From Syngnathus acus (taxonomy: Eukaryota; Chordata; Actinopteri; Syngnathiformes; Syngnathidae), in contig NW_023590224.1 of the NCBI RefSeq assembly GCF_901709675.1, positions 124,001 through 188,000 on the forward strand: a DNA stretch of 64,000 nt, read 5' to 3'. Below the pieces are notes generated by a model. That model did no database searches. It was not told the origin of the DNA and saw only the letters and a program-made list of their open reading frames with translations. The position numbers and the translations under genes were made by a program. The stretch's first letter is position 1. Each line of letters starts with the position of its first letter. Shown one piece after another: positions 39,047 to 51,000 of this stretch.

Positions 39047-41561
39047 GCGACCGGGCGCGGACGCAAACTCACGCCCGGCAAGAGCGCTCGGAAGGCGGAT
39101 AGGCTTTCACGGAAGCCCCGCCAGCAGGTCCGCGGGCCAAATAGGGTTCCATAAGGGACCGGGCGCGGACGCTAACCCACGCCAGGCATGAGAGCTCGGA
39201 AGGCGGATAGGCTTTCACGGAGGTCCCGCCAGACGGTCCGCGGGCCATTTAAGGTCCCATAAGTGACCGTGCGCGGTCTCTAACTCAGGCCCGGCAGGAG
39301 TGCTCGTAGGGCGGATAGGCATTCACGGAGGTCCCGCTAGCCGGTCCGCGGGCCATTTAGGGTCCCATAACTGACCGGGCGCGGTCTCTAAGTCAGGCCC
39401 GGCAGGAGTGCTCGGAGGGCGGATAGGCATTCACGGAGGTCCCGCCAGCCGGTCCGCGGGCTATTTAGGGTCCCATAACTGACCGGGCGCGGTCTCTAAC
39501 TCAGGCCCGGCAGGAGTGCTCGGAGGGCGGATAGGCATTCACGGATGTCCCGCCAGCCGGTCCGCGGGCCATTTAAGGTCCCATAAGTGACCGGGCGCGG
39601 TCTCTAACTCAGGCCCGGCAGGAGTGCTCGTAGGGCGGATAGGCATTCACGGAGGTCCCGCCAGCCGGTCCGCGGGCCATTTAGGGTCCCATAACTGACC
39701 GGGCGCGGTCTCTAACTCAGGCCCGGCAGGAGTGCTCGGAGGGCGGATAGGCATTCACGGAGGTACCGCCAGCCGGTCCGCGGGCCATTTAGGGTCCCAT
39801 AAGTGACCGTGCGCGGTCTCTAACTCACGCCCGGCAGGAGTGCTCGGAGGGCGGATAGGCTTTCACGGAGGTACCGCCAGCCGGTCCGCGGGCCATTTAG
39901 GGTCCCATAAGTGACCGGGCGCGGTCTCTAACTCAGGCCCGGCAGGAGTGCTCGGAGGGCGGATAGGCATTCACGGAGGTCCCGCCAGCCGGTCCGCGGG
40001 CCATTTAGGGTCCCATAACTGACCGGGCGCGGTCTCTAACTCAGGCCCGGCAGGAGTGCTCGGAGGGCGGATAGGCATTCACGGAGTCCCGCCAGCCGGT
40101 CCGCGGGCCATTTAGGGTCCCATAACTGACCGGGCGCGGTCTCTAACTCACGCCCGGCAGGAGTGCTCGGAGGGCGGATAGGCTTTCACGGAGGTACCGC
40201 CAGCCGGTCCGCGGGCCATTTAGGGTCCCATAAGTGACCGGGCGCGGTCTCTAACTCACGACCGGCAGGAGTGCTCGTAGGGCGGATAGGCATTCACGGA
40301 GGTCCCGCCAGCCGGTCCGCGGGCCATTTAGGGTCCCATAACTGACCGGGCGCGGTCTCTAACTCAGGCCCGGCAGGAGTGCTCGGAGGGCGGATAGGCA
40401 TTCACGGAGGTCCCGCCAGCCGGTCCGCGAGCCATTTAGGGTCCCATAACTGACCGGGCGCGGTCTCTAACTCAGGCCCGGCAGGAGTGCTCGGAGGGCG
40501 GATAGGCATTCACGGAGGTCCCGCCAGCCGGTCCGCGGGCTATTTAGGGTCCCATAACTGACCGGGCGCGGTCTCTAACTCAGGCCCGGCAGGAGTGCTC
40601 GGAGGGCGGATAGGCATTCACGGAGGTCCCGCCAGACGGTCCGCGGGCCATTTAAGGTACCATAAGTGACCGTGCGCGGTCTCTAACTCAGGCCCGGCAG
40701 GAGTGCTCGTAGGGCGGATAGGCATTCACGGAGGTCCCGCCAGCCGGTCCGCGGGCCATTTAGGGTCCCATAACTGACCGGGCGCGGTCTCTAACTCAGG
40801 CCCGCCAGGAGTGCTCGGAGGGCGGATAGGCATTCACGGAGGTCCCGCCAGCCGGTCCGCGGGCAATTTAAGGTCCCATAAGTGACCGGGCGCGGTCTCT
40901 AACTCAGGCCCGGCAGGAGTGCTCGTAGGGCGGATAGGCATTCACGGAGGTCCCGCCAGCCGGTCCGCGGGCCATTTAGGGTCCCATAACTGACCGGGCG
41001 CGGTCTCTAACTCAGGCCCGGCAGGAGTGCTCGGAGGGCGGATAGGCATTCACGGAGGTACCGCCAGCCGGTCCGCGGGCCATTTAGGGTCCCATAAGTG
41101 ACCGTGCGCGGTCTCTAACTCACGCCCGGCAGGAGTGCTCGGAGGGCGGATAGGCTTTCACGGAGGTCCCGCCAGCCGGTCCGCGGGCCATTTAGGGTCC
41201 CATAAGTGACCGGGCGCGGTCTCTAACTCACGCCCGGCAGGAGTGCTCGGAGGGCGGATAGGCATTCACGGAGGTACCGCCAGCCGGTCCGCGGGCCAAT
41301 TAGGGTCCCGTAAGGGACCGGGCGCGGTCTCTAACTCAGGCCCGGCAGGAGTGCTCGGAGGGCGGATAGGCATTCACGAAGGTACCGCCAGCCGGTCCGC
41401 GGGCCAATTAGGGTCCCATAAGTGACCGGGCGCGGTCTCTAACCCACGCCCGGCAGGAGTGCTCGGAGGGCGGACAGGCTTTCACGGAGCTCCCGCCAGC
41501 CGGTCCGCGGGCCAAATAGGGTCCCATAAGGGACCGGGGGCGGACGCTAAACCACGCACTC
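39047..41561. repeat. Satellite B block 6, the largest (23 units + 32 bp)
   Basis: 2515 bp, one base short of 32+23x108; a one-base deletion is visible at about 40085 (ACGGAGTCCC). Internal unit order repeats, so part of the block has been duplicated. Confidence 0.95.
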
Positions 41562-43531
41562 AACTCGGCACTCTGAAGCACCCAAGAGCGCTTTTTACTA
41601 GAAAACGTGCTCAGCTCGTCGAGAAAATGCACTCTAAGCAATACAATTAAAAATGCTTATAAAACATAAACCAAACGTTGCAGTTGGTCATTTCTTCATG
41701 CGCAGTGATAAACTCGGCACTCTGAAGCACCCAAGAGCGCTTTTTACTTTGCCAACCTAACCAGAGTGACGGGAGAGGCACCATCCAGAAAACGTGCTCA
41801 GCTCGTCGAGAAAATGCGATTTAAGCAATAAAACTAAAAATGCTTATAAAACATAAACCAAACGTTGCAGGTGGTCATTTCTGCATGCGCAGTGATAAAC
41901 TGGGCACTCTGAAGCCCCCAAGAGCACTTTTTACTATGCCAACCTAACCAGAGTGACGGGAGAGGCACCATCCAGAAAACGTGCTCAGCTCGTCGAGAAA
42001 ATGCGATTTAAGCAATAAAATTAAAAATGCTTATAAAACATAAACCAAACGTTGCAGGTGGTCATTTCTTCATGCGCAGTGATAAACTCGGCACTCTGAA
42101 GCACCCAAGAGCGCTTTTAACTAGAAAACGTGCTCAGCTCGTCGAGAAAATGCGTTCTAAGCAATACAATTAAAAATGCTCATAAAACATAAACCAAACG
42201 TTGCAGGTGGTCATTTCTTCATGTGCAGTGATAAACTCGGCACTCTGAAGCACCCAAGAGCGCTTTTTACTTTGCCAACCTAACCAGAGTGACGGGAGAG
42301 GCACCATCCAGAAAACGTGCTCAGCTCGTCGAGAAAATTCGATTTAAGCAATAAAACTAAAAATGCTTATAAAACATAAACCAAACGTTGCAGGTGGTCA
42401 TTTCTGCATGCGCAGTGATAAACTGGGCACTCTGAAGCCCCCAAGAGCACTTTTTACTATGCCAACCTAACCAGAGTGACGGGAGAGGCACCATCCAGAA
42501 AACGTGCTCAGCTCGTCGAGAAAATGCGATTTAAGCAATAAAATTAAAAATGCTTATAAAACATAAACCAAACGTTGCAGGTGGTCATTTCTTCATGCGC
42601 AGTGATAAACTCGGCACTCTGAAGCACCCAAGAGCGCTTTTAACTAGAAAACGTGCTCAGCTCGTCGAGAAAATGCGCTCTAAGCAATACAATTAAAAAT
42701 GCTCATAAAACATAAACCAAACGTTGCAGGTGGTCATTTCTTCATGTGCAGTGATAAACTCGGCACTCTGAAGCACCCAAGAGCGCTTTTTACTTTGCCA
42801 ACCTAACCAGAGTGACGGGAGAGGCACCATCCAGAAAACGTGCTCAGCTCGTCGAGAAAATGCGATTTAAGCAATAAAACTAAAAATGCTTATAAAACAT
42901 AAACCAAACGTTGCAGGTGGTCATTTCTGCATGCGCAGTGATAAACTGGGCACTCTGAAGCCCCCAAGAGCACTTTTTACTATGCCAACCTAACCAGAGT
43001 GACGGGAGAGGCACCATCCAGAAAACGTGCTCAGCTCGTCGAGAAAATGCGATTTAAGCAATAAAACAAAAAATGCTTATAAAACATAAACCAAACGTTG
43101 CAGGTGGTCATTTCTGCATGCGCAGTGATAAACCCGGCACTCTGAAGCACCCAAGAGCGCTTTTTACTAGAAAACGTGCTCAGCTCGTCGAGAACATGCG
43201 CTCTAAGCAATACAATTAAAAATGCTTATAAAACATAAACCAAACGTTGCAGGTGGTCATTTCTTCATGCGCAGTGATAAACTCGGCACTCTGAAGCACC
43301 CAAGAGCACTTTTTACTTTGCCAACCTAACCAGAGTGACGGGAGAGGCACCATCCAGAAAACGTGCTAAGCTCGTCGAGAAAATGCGATTTAAGCAATAA
43401 AACTAAAAATGCTTATAAAACATAAACCAAACGTTGCAGGTTGTCATTTCTTCATGCGCAGTGATAAACTCCGCACTCTGAAGGACCCAAGAGCGCTTTT
43501 TACTATGCCAACTTAACCAGAGTGACGTGAG
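41562..43531. repeat. Satellite A array between B blocks 6 and 7
   Basis: Two near-identical runs of long, long, short monomers, with TTAACTAG-type short monomers. No gene. Confidence 0.95.
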
Positions 43532-44427
43532 GCGACCGGGCGCGGACGCTAACTCACGCCCGGCAAGAGCGCTCGGAAGGCGGATAGGCTTTCACGGAAG
43601 CCCCGCCAGCAGGTCCGCGGGCCAAATAGGGTTCCATAAGGGACCGGGCGCGGACGCTAACCCACGCCAGGCATGAGAGCTCGGAAGGCGGATAGGCTTT
43701 CACGGAGGTCCCGCCAGGCGGTCCGCGGGCCATTTAAGGTCCCATAAGTGACCGGGCGCGGTCTCTAACTCAGGCCCGGCAGGAGTTCTCGTAGGGCGGA
43801 TAGGCATTCACGGAGGTCCCGCCAGCCGGTCCGCGGGCCATTTAGGGTCCCATAACTGACCGGGCGCGGTCTCTAACTCAGGCCCGGCAGGAGTGCTCGG
43901 AGGGCGGATAGGCATTCACGGAGGTACCGCCAGCGGGTCCGCGGGCCATTTAGGGTCCCATAAGTGACCGTGCGAGGTCTCTAACTCACGCCCGGCAGGA
44001 GTGCTCGGAGGGCGGATAGGCTTTCACGGAGGTACCGCCAGCCGGTCCGCGGGCCATTTAGGGTCCCATAAGTGACCGGGCGCGGTCTCTAACTCACGCC
44101 CGGCAGGAGTGCTCGGAGGGCGGATAGGCATTCACGGAGGTACCGCCAGCCGGTCCGCGGGCCAATTAGGGTCCCGTAAGGGACCGGGCGCGGTCTCTAA
44201 CTCAGGCCCGGCAGGAGTGCTCGGAGGGCGGATAGGCATTCACGAAGGTACCGCCAGCCGGTCCGCGGGCCAATTAGGGTCCCATAAGTGACCGGGCGCG
44301 GTCTCTAACCCACGCCCGGCAGGAGTGCTCGGAGGGCGGACAGGCTTTCACGGAGCTCCCGCCAGCCGGTCCGCGGGCCAAATAGGGTCCCATAAGGGAC
44401 CGGGGGCGGACGCTAAACCACGCACTC
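43532..44427. repeat. Satellite B block 7 (8 units + 32 bp)
   Basis: 896 bp; its end (from about 44070) is nearly identical to the ends of blocks 6 and 8. Confidence 0.95.
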
Positions 44428-44828
44428 AACTCGGCACTCTGAAGCACCCAAGAGCGCTTTTTACTAGAAAACGTGCTCAGCTCGTCGAGAAAATGCGATT
44501 TAAGCAATAAAATTAAAAATGCTTATAAAACATAAACCAAACGTTGCAGGTGGTCATTTCTTAATGCGCAGTGATAAACTCGGCACTCTGAAGCACCCAA
44601 GAGCGCTTTTAACTAGAAAACGTGCTCAGCTCGTCGAGAAAATGCGCTCTAAGCAATACAATTAAAAATGCTCATAAAACATAAACCAAATGTTGCAGGT
44701 GGTCATTTCTTCATGTGCAGTGATAAACTCGGCACTCTGAAGCACCCAAGAGCGCTTTTTACTTTGCCAACCTAACCAGAGTGACGGGAGAGGCACCGTC
44801 CAGAAAACGTGCTCAGCTCGTCGAGAAA
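44428..44828. repeat. Satellite A, left flank of the LINE
   Basis: After this block the first monomer reads AAAATGCGATTT where the other blocks have AAAATGCACTC. The array stops at CTCGTCGAGAAA, where the LINE begins; the array resumes at 48020 with GAAAATGCGATT. Confidence 0.95.
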
Positions 44829-47800
44829 GATTCAAGATTCAAGATTCAAGAGTTTTTATTCGCCATGTTTGAGCGTGCCAAACAAGGAATTTGACTTCGG
44901 TAAAACACACCCTCTGTTCAACATATAGGTGACTAACAACACTCAGGACATGTAAATAATGGCAAAAACAGTGTAGACAAATTCAAAAGGTGTGAAGAGC
45001 AGGATGTTATTGCACAGTAATGCCTCTGAGACTCTATGAGTGGTGTGAGTTCATCAGAGCAACAGCCTGGGGGAAGAAGCTGTCTCGGTGTCTGCTGGTT
45101 TTGGCGTACCGAGCTCTATAACGCCGTCCGGAGGGGAGTAGTTCAAACAGACTGCAACCTGGGTGAGAAGGGTCTGTAGAGATGTTCCTTGCACGTTTCC
45201 TGGTCCTGGACAGGTACAAGTCTTGGATAGAAGGGAGGTTGATTCCAATGATCTTTTCTGCAGTCCTTATCGTCCGTTGCAGTCTGTGCTTGTCTTGTTT
45301 GGAGGCTGATCCAAACCAGACAGTGATGGAGGTGCAGAGGACAGACTGGATGATGGCAGTGTAGAAGGTCTTCAGAAGCTCTCGCGGCAGGTTGAACTTC
45401 TTGAGCTGTCTCAGGAAGTACAGCCTCTGCTGGGCCTTCTTCCGGACAGAGTCTATGTGGCCGGTCCATTTCAGGTCCCGAGAGATTGTGGTTCCCAGGA
45501 ACTTGAAGGTGTCTGAGGAGAGAATAGTATTACTGCGGATAGTGAGGGGTAAAAGTGGTGAAGGGTCTCGCCTGAAATCCACTGTCATCTCCACGGTCTT
45601 GAGCGGGTTCAGCTCCAGATGGTTTTGGTTGCACCAGTGGACCAGCCGCTCCACCTCCTGTCTGTACGCAGTCTCATCACCGTCCTGGATCAGTCCGATG
45701 AGAGTGGTGTCGTCTGCATACTTCAGGAGCTTCACAGGAGAGTCATCTGAGGAGAAATCATTGGTGTAGAGAGAGAAGAGCAGTGGGGAGAGGACGCACC
45801 CCTGAGGGGCTCCAGTATTGGTGGTCCGTGTGTCAGATGTGATGCCCCCCAGCCTCACACGCTGTCTCCTGTTGGTCAGGAAGCTGGTGATCCACTGACA
45901 GGTGGGGGCAGGCACCGCAAGCTGGATGAGCTTCTGTTGGAGGATGTCAGGAGCGATGGTGTTGAACGCCGAGCTGAAGTCCACGAACAGGATCCTGGCA
46001 TACGTTCCTGGAGTGTCCAGGTGGTGCAGGATGTAGTGCAGTCCCATGTTGACCGCATCATCCACTGACCTGTTTGCCCGGTAGGCAAACTGGAGGGGGT
46101 CAAGCAGGGGGCCCGTGACCTCCTTCAGGTGGTTCAGCACTAACCTCTCGAAAGATTTCATGACCACAGATGTCAGTGCGACGGGTCTATAGTCATTCAA
46201 ACCTGTGATGGCGGGCTTCTTGGCCACTGGAACGATGGTGGAGCTCTTGAAGCACGAGGGCACCTCACACAGCTCCAGAGAACGGTTGAAGATCCGTGCA
46301 AAGGTGGGCGCCAGCTGTTCAGCGCAGACTTTCAAGCAGGAAGGTGACACGCCGTCTGGGCCCGGTGCCTTCCTGGTCTTTTGTCTCCGGAACATCTGGC
46401 GCACTTCCTCCTCGCGGACCTGGAGTGCGGGCGCGGCCTCTGCAAGAGAGAGAGTGGGTGACAACGATGATAGAGGTGTGGACAGAGCAGTTGTGGGGAG
46501 AGGTGAGTATGTAGATTGTGCTGCAGGAAGTCCCGTTGTGTGGGAGGACCGATCAAACCTGCAGTAGAACTTATTCAGCTGGTTAGCAAGCCTTGGGCTC
46601 TCCACAGGACGGGGGGTTCGTTTCTTGTAGCCCGTGATGCTCTGCAGACCTTTCCACACTGTTGAGGGATCAGGATTGGCAGAGAGGTGTCTCTTCAGGT
46701 TCTCCCCGTAACACCTCTTGGCTTTCCTGACCTCCCGGTTCAGTGTGTTTCTGGTCTGCCTGAACAGGTCGCGGTCGCCGCTCCTGAAGGCCTCCTCCTT
46801 GACTTTGCGCAACCTCCTGAGGTTCGGTGTAAACCAAGGTTTGTCGTTGTTGTACGTGCAGAAGGTCTTAGTCTGCACACACAGATCCTCACAAAAACTG
46901 ATGTATGATGTGACAGTGTCAGTGAGTTCATGCAAGTCTGAAGTTGCAGCTTCGAAAGCTCCCCAATCGGTGCAGTCAAAGCAGGCTTGGAGGTCCTGCC
47001 TTGACTCCACTGTCCACTTCCTCACAGTCCTCACCACAGGCTTAGAAGTTTTTAGTTTCTGCCTGTAGGCCGGGATCAGATGAACTAGACAGTGGTCCGA
47101 GAGTCCTAAAGCTGCACGAGCCGCAGAGTGGTATGCATCCTTGATCACGGTGTAGCAGTGGTCCAGAGTCTGTGCCCCTCTGGTGGGACACGTTACGTGC
47201 TGTTTGTATCTGGGGAGTTCGTGTGCGAGGTTCGCCCTGTTAAGATCACCCAGAACAATGATTAGTGAGTTTGGTAGAAGTTTCTCCATGTCTGTTACCT
47301 GGTCAGCCAGCATCTGCGTGGCTTCACTCGCACGTGCGTGTGGTGGGATGTAAACAGCCGCCATGACGATCGAGGAGAACTCCCGTGGTGAATAGAACGG
47401 CCGGCAGTTTATGAAAAGTGTTTCTAGGAGAGGGCTGCAAAACTCTTTCAACACCGTGACATCAGTACACCAACGTTCATTAATGTAGAAACAGAGACCA
47501 CCTCCCTTTGATTTTCCGGAGAGCTCCGCGCTGCGATCTGCTCGCGTTAGCCTGAAGCCCGCTAGCTCCACGGCGTGGTGGGGCGTTCGTTCGCTGAGCC
47601 ACGTTTCCACAAAGCACAGCGCGGCGGATCTGCTGAAGTCCGTGTTCCTTGAAGTGAGGAGCAGCAGTTCGTCCATCTTGTTCGCCAGGGAGCGGACATT
47701 CGCCAGATGAATTGACGGTAGGGCAGAACGGAACCCTCTCTGCCTCAGCCTTACGAGTGCTCCCGCTCGTTTTCCGCGCCGCCGTCGTCGTGCTAGCTTG

Positions 47801-48019
47801 TACAGCACCGCCGCTCCGGCTAGAATCTCCGACAAACAGTCTGAATCGAAGAGAACAGGAGAGAAAATACCAGAAGAAGACTGTCCGATGTTTAACAGCG
47901 CTTCTCTAGTAAAAGTGATCCGGGATGGACAGCAGAGGACACAGAAAACACACAAAATAAGACAAATAAACAGAGAGCGACTCACCGTGGCTGCCATCCG
48001 CGGCGCCATCATGACGAAA
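44829..48019 (-). mobile_element. L2-clade LINE insertion, near full length
   Basis: Minus-strand non-LTR retrotransposon with 3' tail of three TTGAATC-type repeats (44829-44851 region) instead of poly(A), as in L2/CR1 elements. The ORF begins 8 bp from the 5' end, so the 5' leader is absent or truncated. The flanks share GAAA (44825-44828 and 48020-48023), consistent with a very short target duplication. Between the stop at 45034 and the tail lie about 180 bp of 3' UTR with AATAAA near the end. Confidence 0.9.
45034..48012 (-). CDS. LINE endonuclease/reverse transcriptase (992 aa)
   Basis: ATG at 48012, directly inside the element's 5' end. Residues 13-28 are hydrophobic, and 70-92 are Arg-rich. 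An APE-type endonuclease covers about 99-315: [10 protein letters not shown] (~103), FVETWL (Glu136), VYIPPHA, GDLN (~255), SDHC (~305). The reverse transcriptase covers about 545-860: APGPDGVSP (~550), [31 protein letters not shown], and catalytic YADDT (~766). The C-terminal part, with [12 protein letters not shown] and [13 protein letters not shown], is typical of the L2 clade. There is no frameshift or stop, so the enzyme could be functional, and the insertion is recent. Confidence 0.94.
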   Translation of the reverse strand: MMAPRMAATVSRSLFICLILCVFCVLCCPSRITFTREALLNIGQSSSGIFSPVLFDSDCLSEILAGAAVLYKLARRRRRGKRAGALVRLRQRGFRSALPSIHLANVRSLANKMDELLLLTSRNTDFSRSAALCFVETWLSERTPHHAVELAGFRLTRADRSAELSGKSKGGGLCFYINERWCTDVTVLKEFCSPLLETLFINCRPFYSPREFSSIVMAAVYIPPHARASEATQMLADQVTDMEKLLPNSLIIVLGDLNRANLAHELPRYKQHVTCPTRGAQTLDHCYTVIKDAYHSAARAALGLSDHCLVHLIPAYRQKLKTSKPVVRTVRKWTVESRQDLQACFDCTDWGAFEAATSDLHELTDTVTSYISFCEDLCVQTKTFCTYNNDKPWFTPNLRRLRKVKEEAFRSGDRDLFRQTRNTLNREVRKAKRCYGENLKRHLSANPDPSTVWKGLQSITGYKKRTPRPVESPRLANQLNKFYCRFDRSSHTTGLPAAQSTYSPLPTTALSTPLSSLSPTLSLAEAAPALQVREEEVRQMFRRQKTRKAPGPDGVSPSCLKVCAEQLAPTFARIFNRSLELCEVPSCFKSSTIVPVAKKPAITGLNDYRPVALTSVVMKSFERLVLNHLKEVTGPLLDPLQFAYRANRSVDDAVNMGLHYILHHLDTPGTYARILFVDFSSAFNTIAPDILQQKLIQLAVPAPTCQWITSFLTNRRQRVRLGGITSDTRTTNTGAPQGCVLSPLLFSLYTNDFSSDDSPVKLLKYADDTTLIGLIQDGDETAYRQEVERLVHWCNQNHLELNPLKTVEMTVDFRRDPSPLLPLTIRSNTILSSDTFKFLGTTISRDLKWTGHIDSVRKKAQQRLYFLRQLKKFNLPRELLKTFYTAIIQSVLCTSITVWFGSASKQDKHRLQRTIRTAEKIIGINLPSIQDLYLSRTRKRARNISTDPSHPGCSLFELLPSGRRYRARYAKTSRHRDSFFPQAVALMNSHHS

Positions 48020-51000
48020 GAAAATGCGATTTAAGCAATAAAACTAAAAATGCTTATAAAACATAAACCAAACGTTGCAGGTGGTCATTTCTGCATGCGC
48101 AGTGATAAACTGGGCACTCTGAAGCCCCCAAGAGCACTTTTTACTATGCCAACCTAACCAGAGTGACGGGAGAGGCACCATCCAGAAAACGTGCTCAGCT
48201 CGTCGAGAAAATGCGATTTAAGCAATAAAACAAAAAATGCTTATAAAACATAAACCAAACGTTGCAGGTGGTCATTTCTGCATGCGCAGTGATAAACTCG
48301 GCACTCTGAAGCACCCAAGAGCGCTTTTTACTAGAAAACGTGCTCAGCTCGTCGAGAAAATGCGCTCTAAGCAATACAATTAAAAATGCTTATAAAACAT
48401 AAACCAAACGTTGCAGGTGGTCATTTCTGCATGCGCAGTGATAAACTGGGCACTCTGAAGCCCCCAAGAGCACTTTTTACTATGCCAACCTAACCAGAGT
48501 GACGGGAGAGGCACCATCCAGAAAACGTGCTCAGCTCGTCGAGAAAATGCGATTTAAGCAATAAAACTAAAAATGCTTATAAAACATAAACCAAACGTTG
48601 CAGGTGGTCATTTCTGCATGCCCAGTGATAAACCCGGCACTCTGAAGCACCCAAGAGCGCTTTTTACTAGAAAACGTGCTCAGCTCGTCGAGAAAATGCG
48701 CTCTAAGCAATACAATTAAAAATGCTTATAAAACATAAACCAAACGTTGCAGGTGGTCATTTCTTCATGCGCAGTGATAAACTCGGCACTCTGAAGCACC
48801 CAAGAGCACTTTTTACTTTGCCAACCTAACCAGAGTGACGGGAGAGGCACCATCCAGAAAACGTGCTCAGCTCGTCGAGAAAATGCGATTTAAGCAATAA
48901 AACTAAAAATGCTTATAAAACATAAACCAAACGTTGCAGGTGGTCATTTCTGCATGCGCAGTGATAAACTGGGCACTCTGAAGCACCCAAGAGCGCTTTT
49001 AACTAGAAAACGTGCTCAGCTCGTCGAGAAAATGCGCTCTAAGCAATACAATTAAAAATGCTCATAAAACATAAACCAAACGTTGCAGGTGGTCATTTCT
49101 TCATGTGCAGTGATAAACTCGGCACTCTGAAGCACCCAAGAGCGCTTTTTACTTTGCCAACCTAACCAGAGTGACGGGAGAGGCACCATCCAGAAAACGT
49201 GCTCAGCTCGTCGAGAAAATGCGATTTAAGCAATAAAACTAAAAATGCTTATAAAACATAAACCAAACGTTGCAGGTGGTCATTTCTGCATGCGCAGTGA
49301 TAAACTGGGCACTCTGAAGCCCCCAAGAGCACTTTTTACTATGCCAACCTAACCAGAGTGACGGGAGAGGCACCATCCAGAAAACGTGCTCAGCTCGTCG
49401 AGAAAATGCGATTTAAGCAATAAAATTAAAAATGCTTATAAAACATAAACCAAACGTTGCAGGTGGTCATTTCTTCATGCGCAGTGATAAACTCGGCACT
49501 CTGAAGCACCCAAGAGCGCTTTTAACTAGAAAACGTGCTCAGCTCGTCGAGAAAATGCGCTCTAAGCAATACAATTAAAAATGCTCATAAAACATAAACC
49601 AAACGTTGCAGGTGGTCATTTCTTCATGTGCAGTGATAAACTCGGCACTCTGAAGCACCCAAGAGCGCTTTTTACTTTTCCAACCTAACCAGAGTGACGG
49701 GAGAGGCACCATCCAGAAAACGTGCTCAGCTCGTCGAGAAAATGCGATTTAAGCAATAAAACTAAAAATGCTTATAAAACATAAACCAAACGTTGCAGGT
49801 GGTCATTTCTTCATGTGCAGTGATAAACTCGGCACTCTGAAGCACCCAAGAGCGCTTTTTACTTTGCCAACCTAACAAGAGTGACGGGAGAGGCACCATC
49901 CAGAAAACGTGCTCAGCTCGTCGAGAAAATGCGATTTAAGCAATAAAACTAAAAATGCTTATAAAACATAAACCAAACGTTGCAGGTGGTCATTTCTGCA
50001 TGCGCAGTGATAAACTGGGCACTCTGAAGCACCCAAGAGCGCTTTTAACTAGAAAACGTGCTCAGCTCGTCGAGAAAATGCGCTCTAAGCAATACAATTA
50101 AAAATGCTCATAAAACATAAACCAAACGTTGCAGGTGGTCATTTCTTCATGTGCAGTGATAAACTCGGCACTCTGAAGCACCCAAGAGCGCTTTTTACTT
50201 TGCCAACCTAACAAGAGTGACGGGAGAGGCACCATCCAGAAAACGTGCTCAGCTCGTCGAGAAAATGCGCTCTAAGCAATACAATTAAAAATGCTCATAA
50301 AATATAAACCAAACGTTGCAGGTGGTCATTTCTTCATGTGCAGTGATAAACTCGGCACTCTGAAGCACCCAAGAGCGCTTTTTACTTTTCCAACCTAACC
50401 AGAGTGACGGGAGAGGCACCATCCAGAAAACGTGCTCAGCTCGTCGAGAAAATGCGATTTGAGCAATAAAACTAAAAATGCTTATAAAACATAAACCAAA
50501 CGTTGCAGGTGGTCATTTCTTCATGTGCAGTGATAAACTCGGCACTCTGAAGCACCCAAGAGCGCTTTTTAATTTGCCAACCTAACAAGAGTGACGGGAG
50601 AGGCACCATCCAGAAAACGTGCTCAGCTCGTCGAGAAAATGCGATTTAAGCAATAAAACTAAAAATGCTTATAAAACATAAACCAAACGTTGCAGGTGGT
50701 CATTTCTGCATGCGCAGTAATAAACCCGGCACTCTGAAGCACCCAAGAGCGCTTTTTACTAGAAAACGTGCTCAGCTCGTCGAGAACATGCGCTCTAAGC
50801 AATACAATTAAAAATGCTTATAAAACATAAACCAAACGTTGCAGGTGGTCATTTCTTCATGCGCAGTGATAAACTCGGCACTCTGAAGCACCCAAGAGCA
50901 CTTTTTACTTTGCCAACCTAACCACAGTGACGGGAGAGGCACCATCCAGAAAACGTGCTCAGCTCGTCGAGAAAATGCGATTTAAGCAATAAAACTAAAA

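Noticed and set aside
3327-41561. TTAGGG in many B units, as in vertebrate telomeres
   Set aside because: A single hexamer per 108-bp unit, often mutated (TCAGGG, ATAGGG); there is no tandem telomeric run.
44829-48019. Reading the LINE as part of the satellite or as a host gene
   Set aside because: Sharp boundaries in satellite sequence, a repeat tail and endonuclease-reverse transcriptase motifs show a mobile element.
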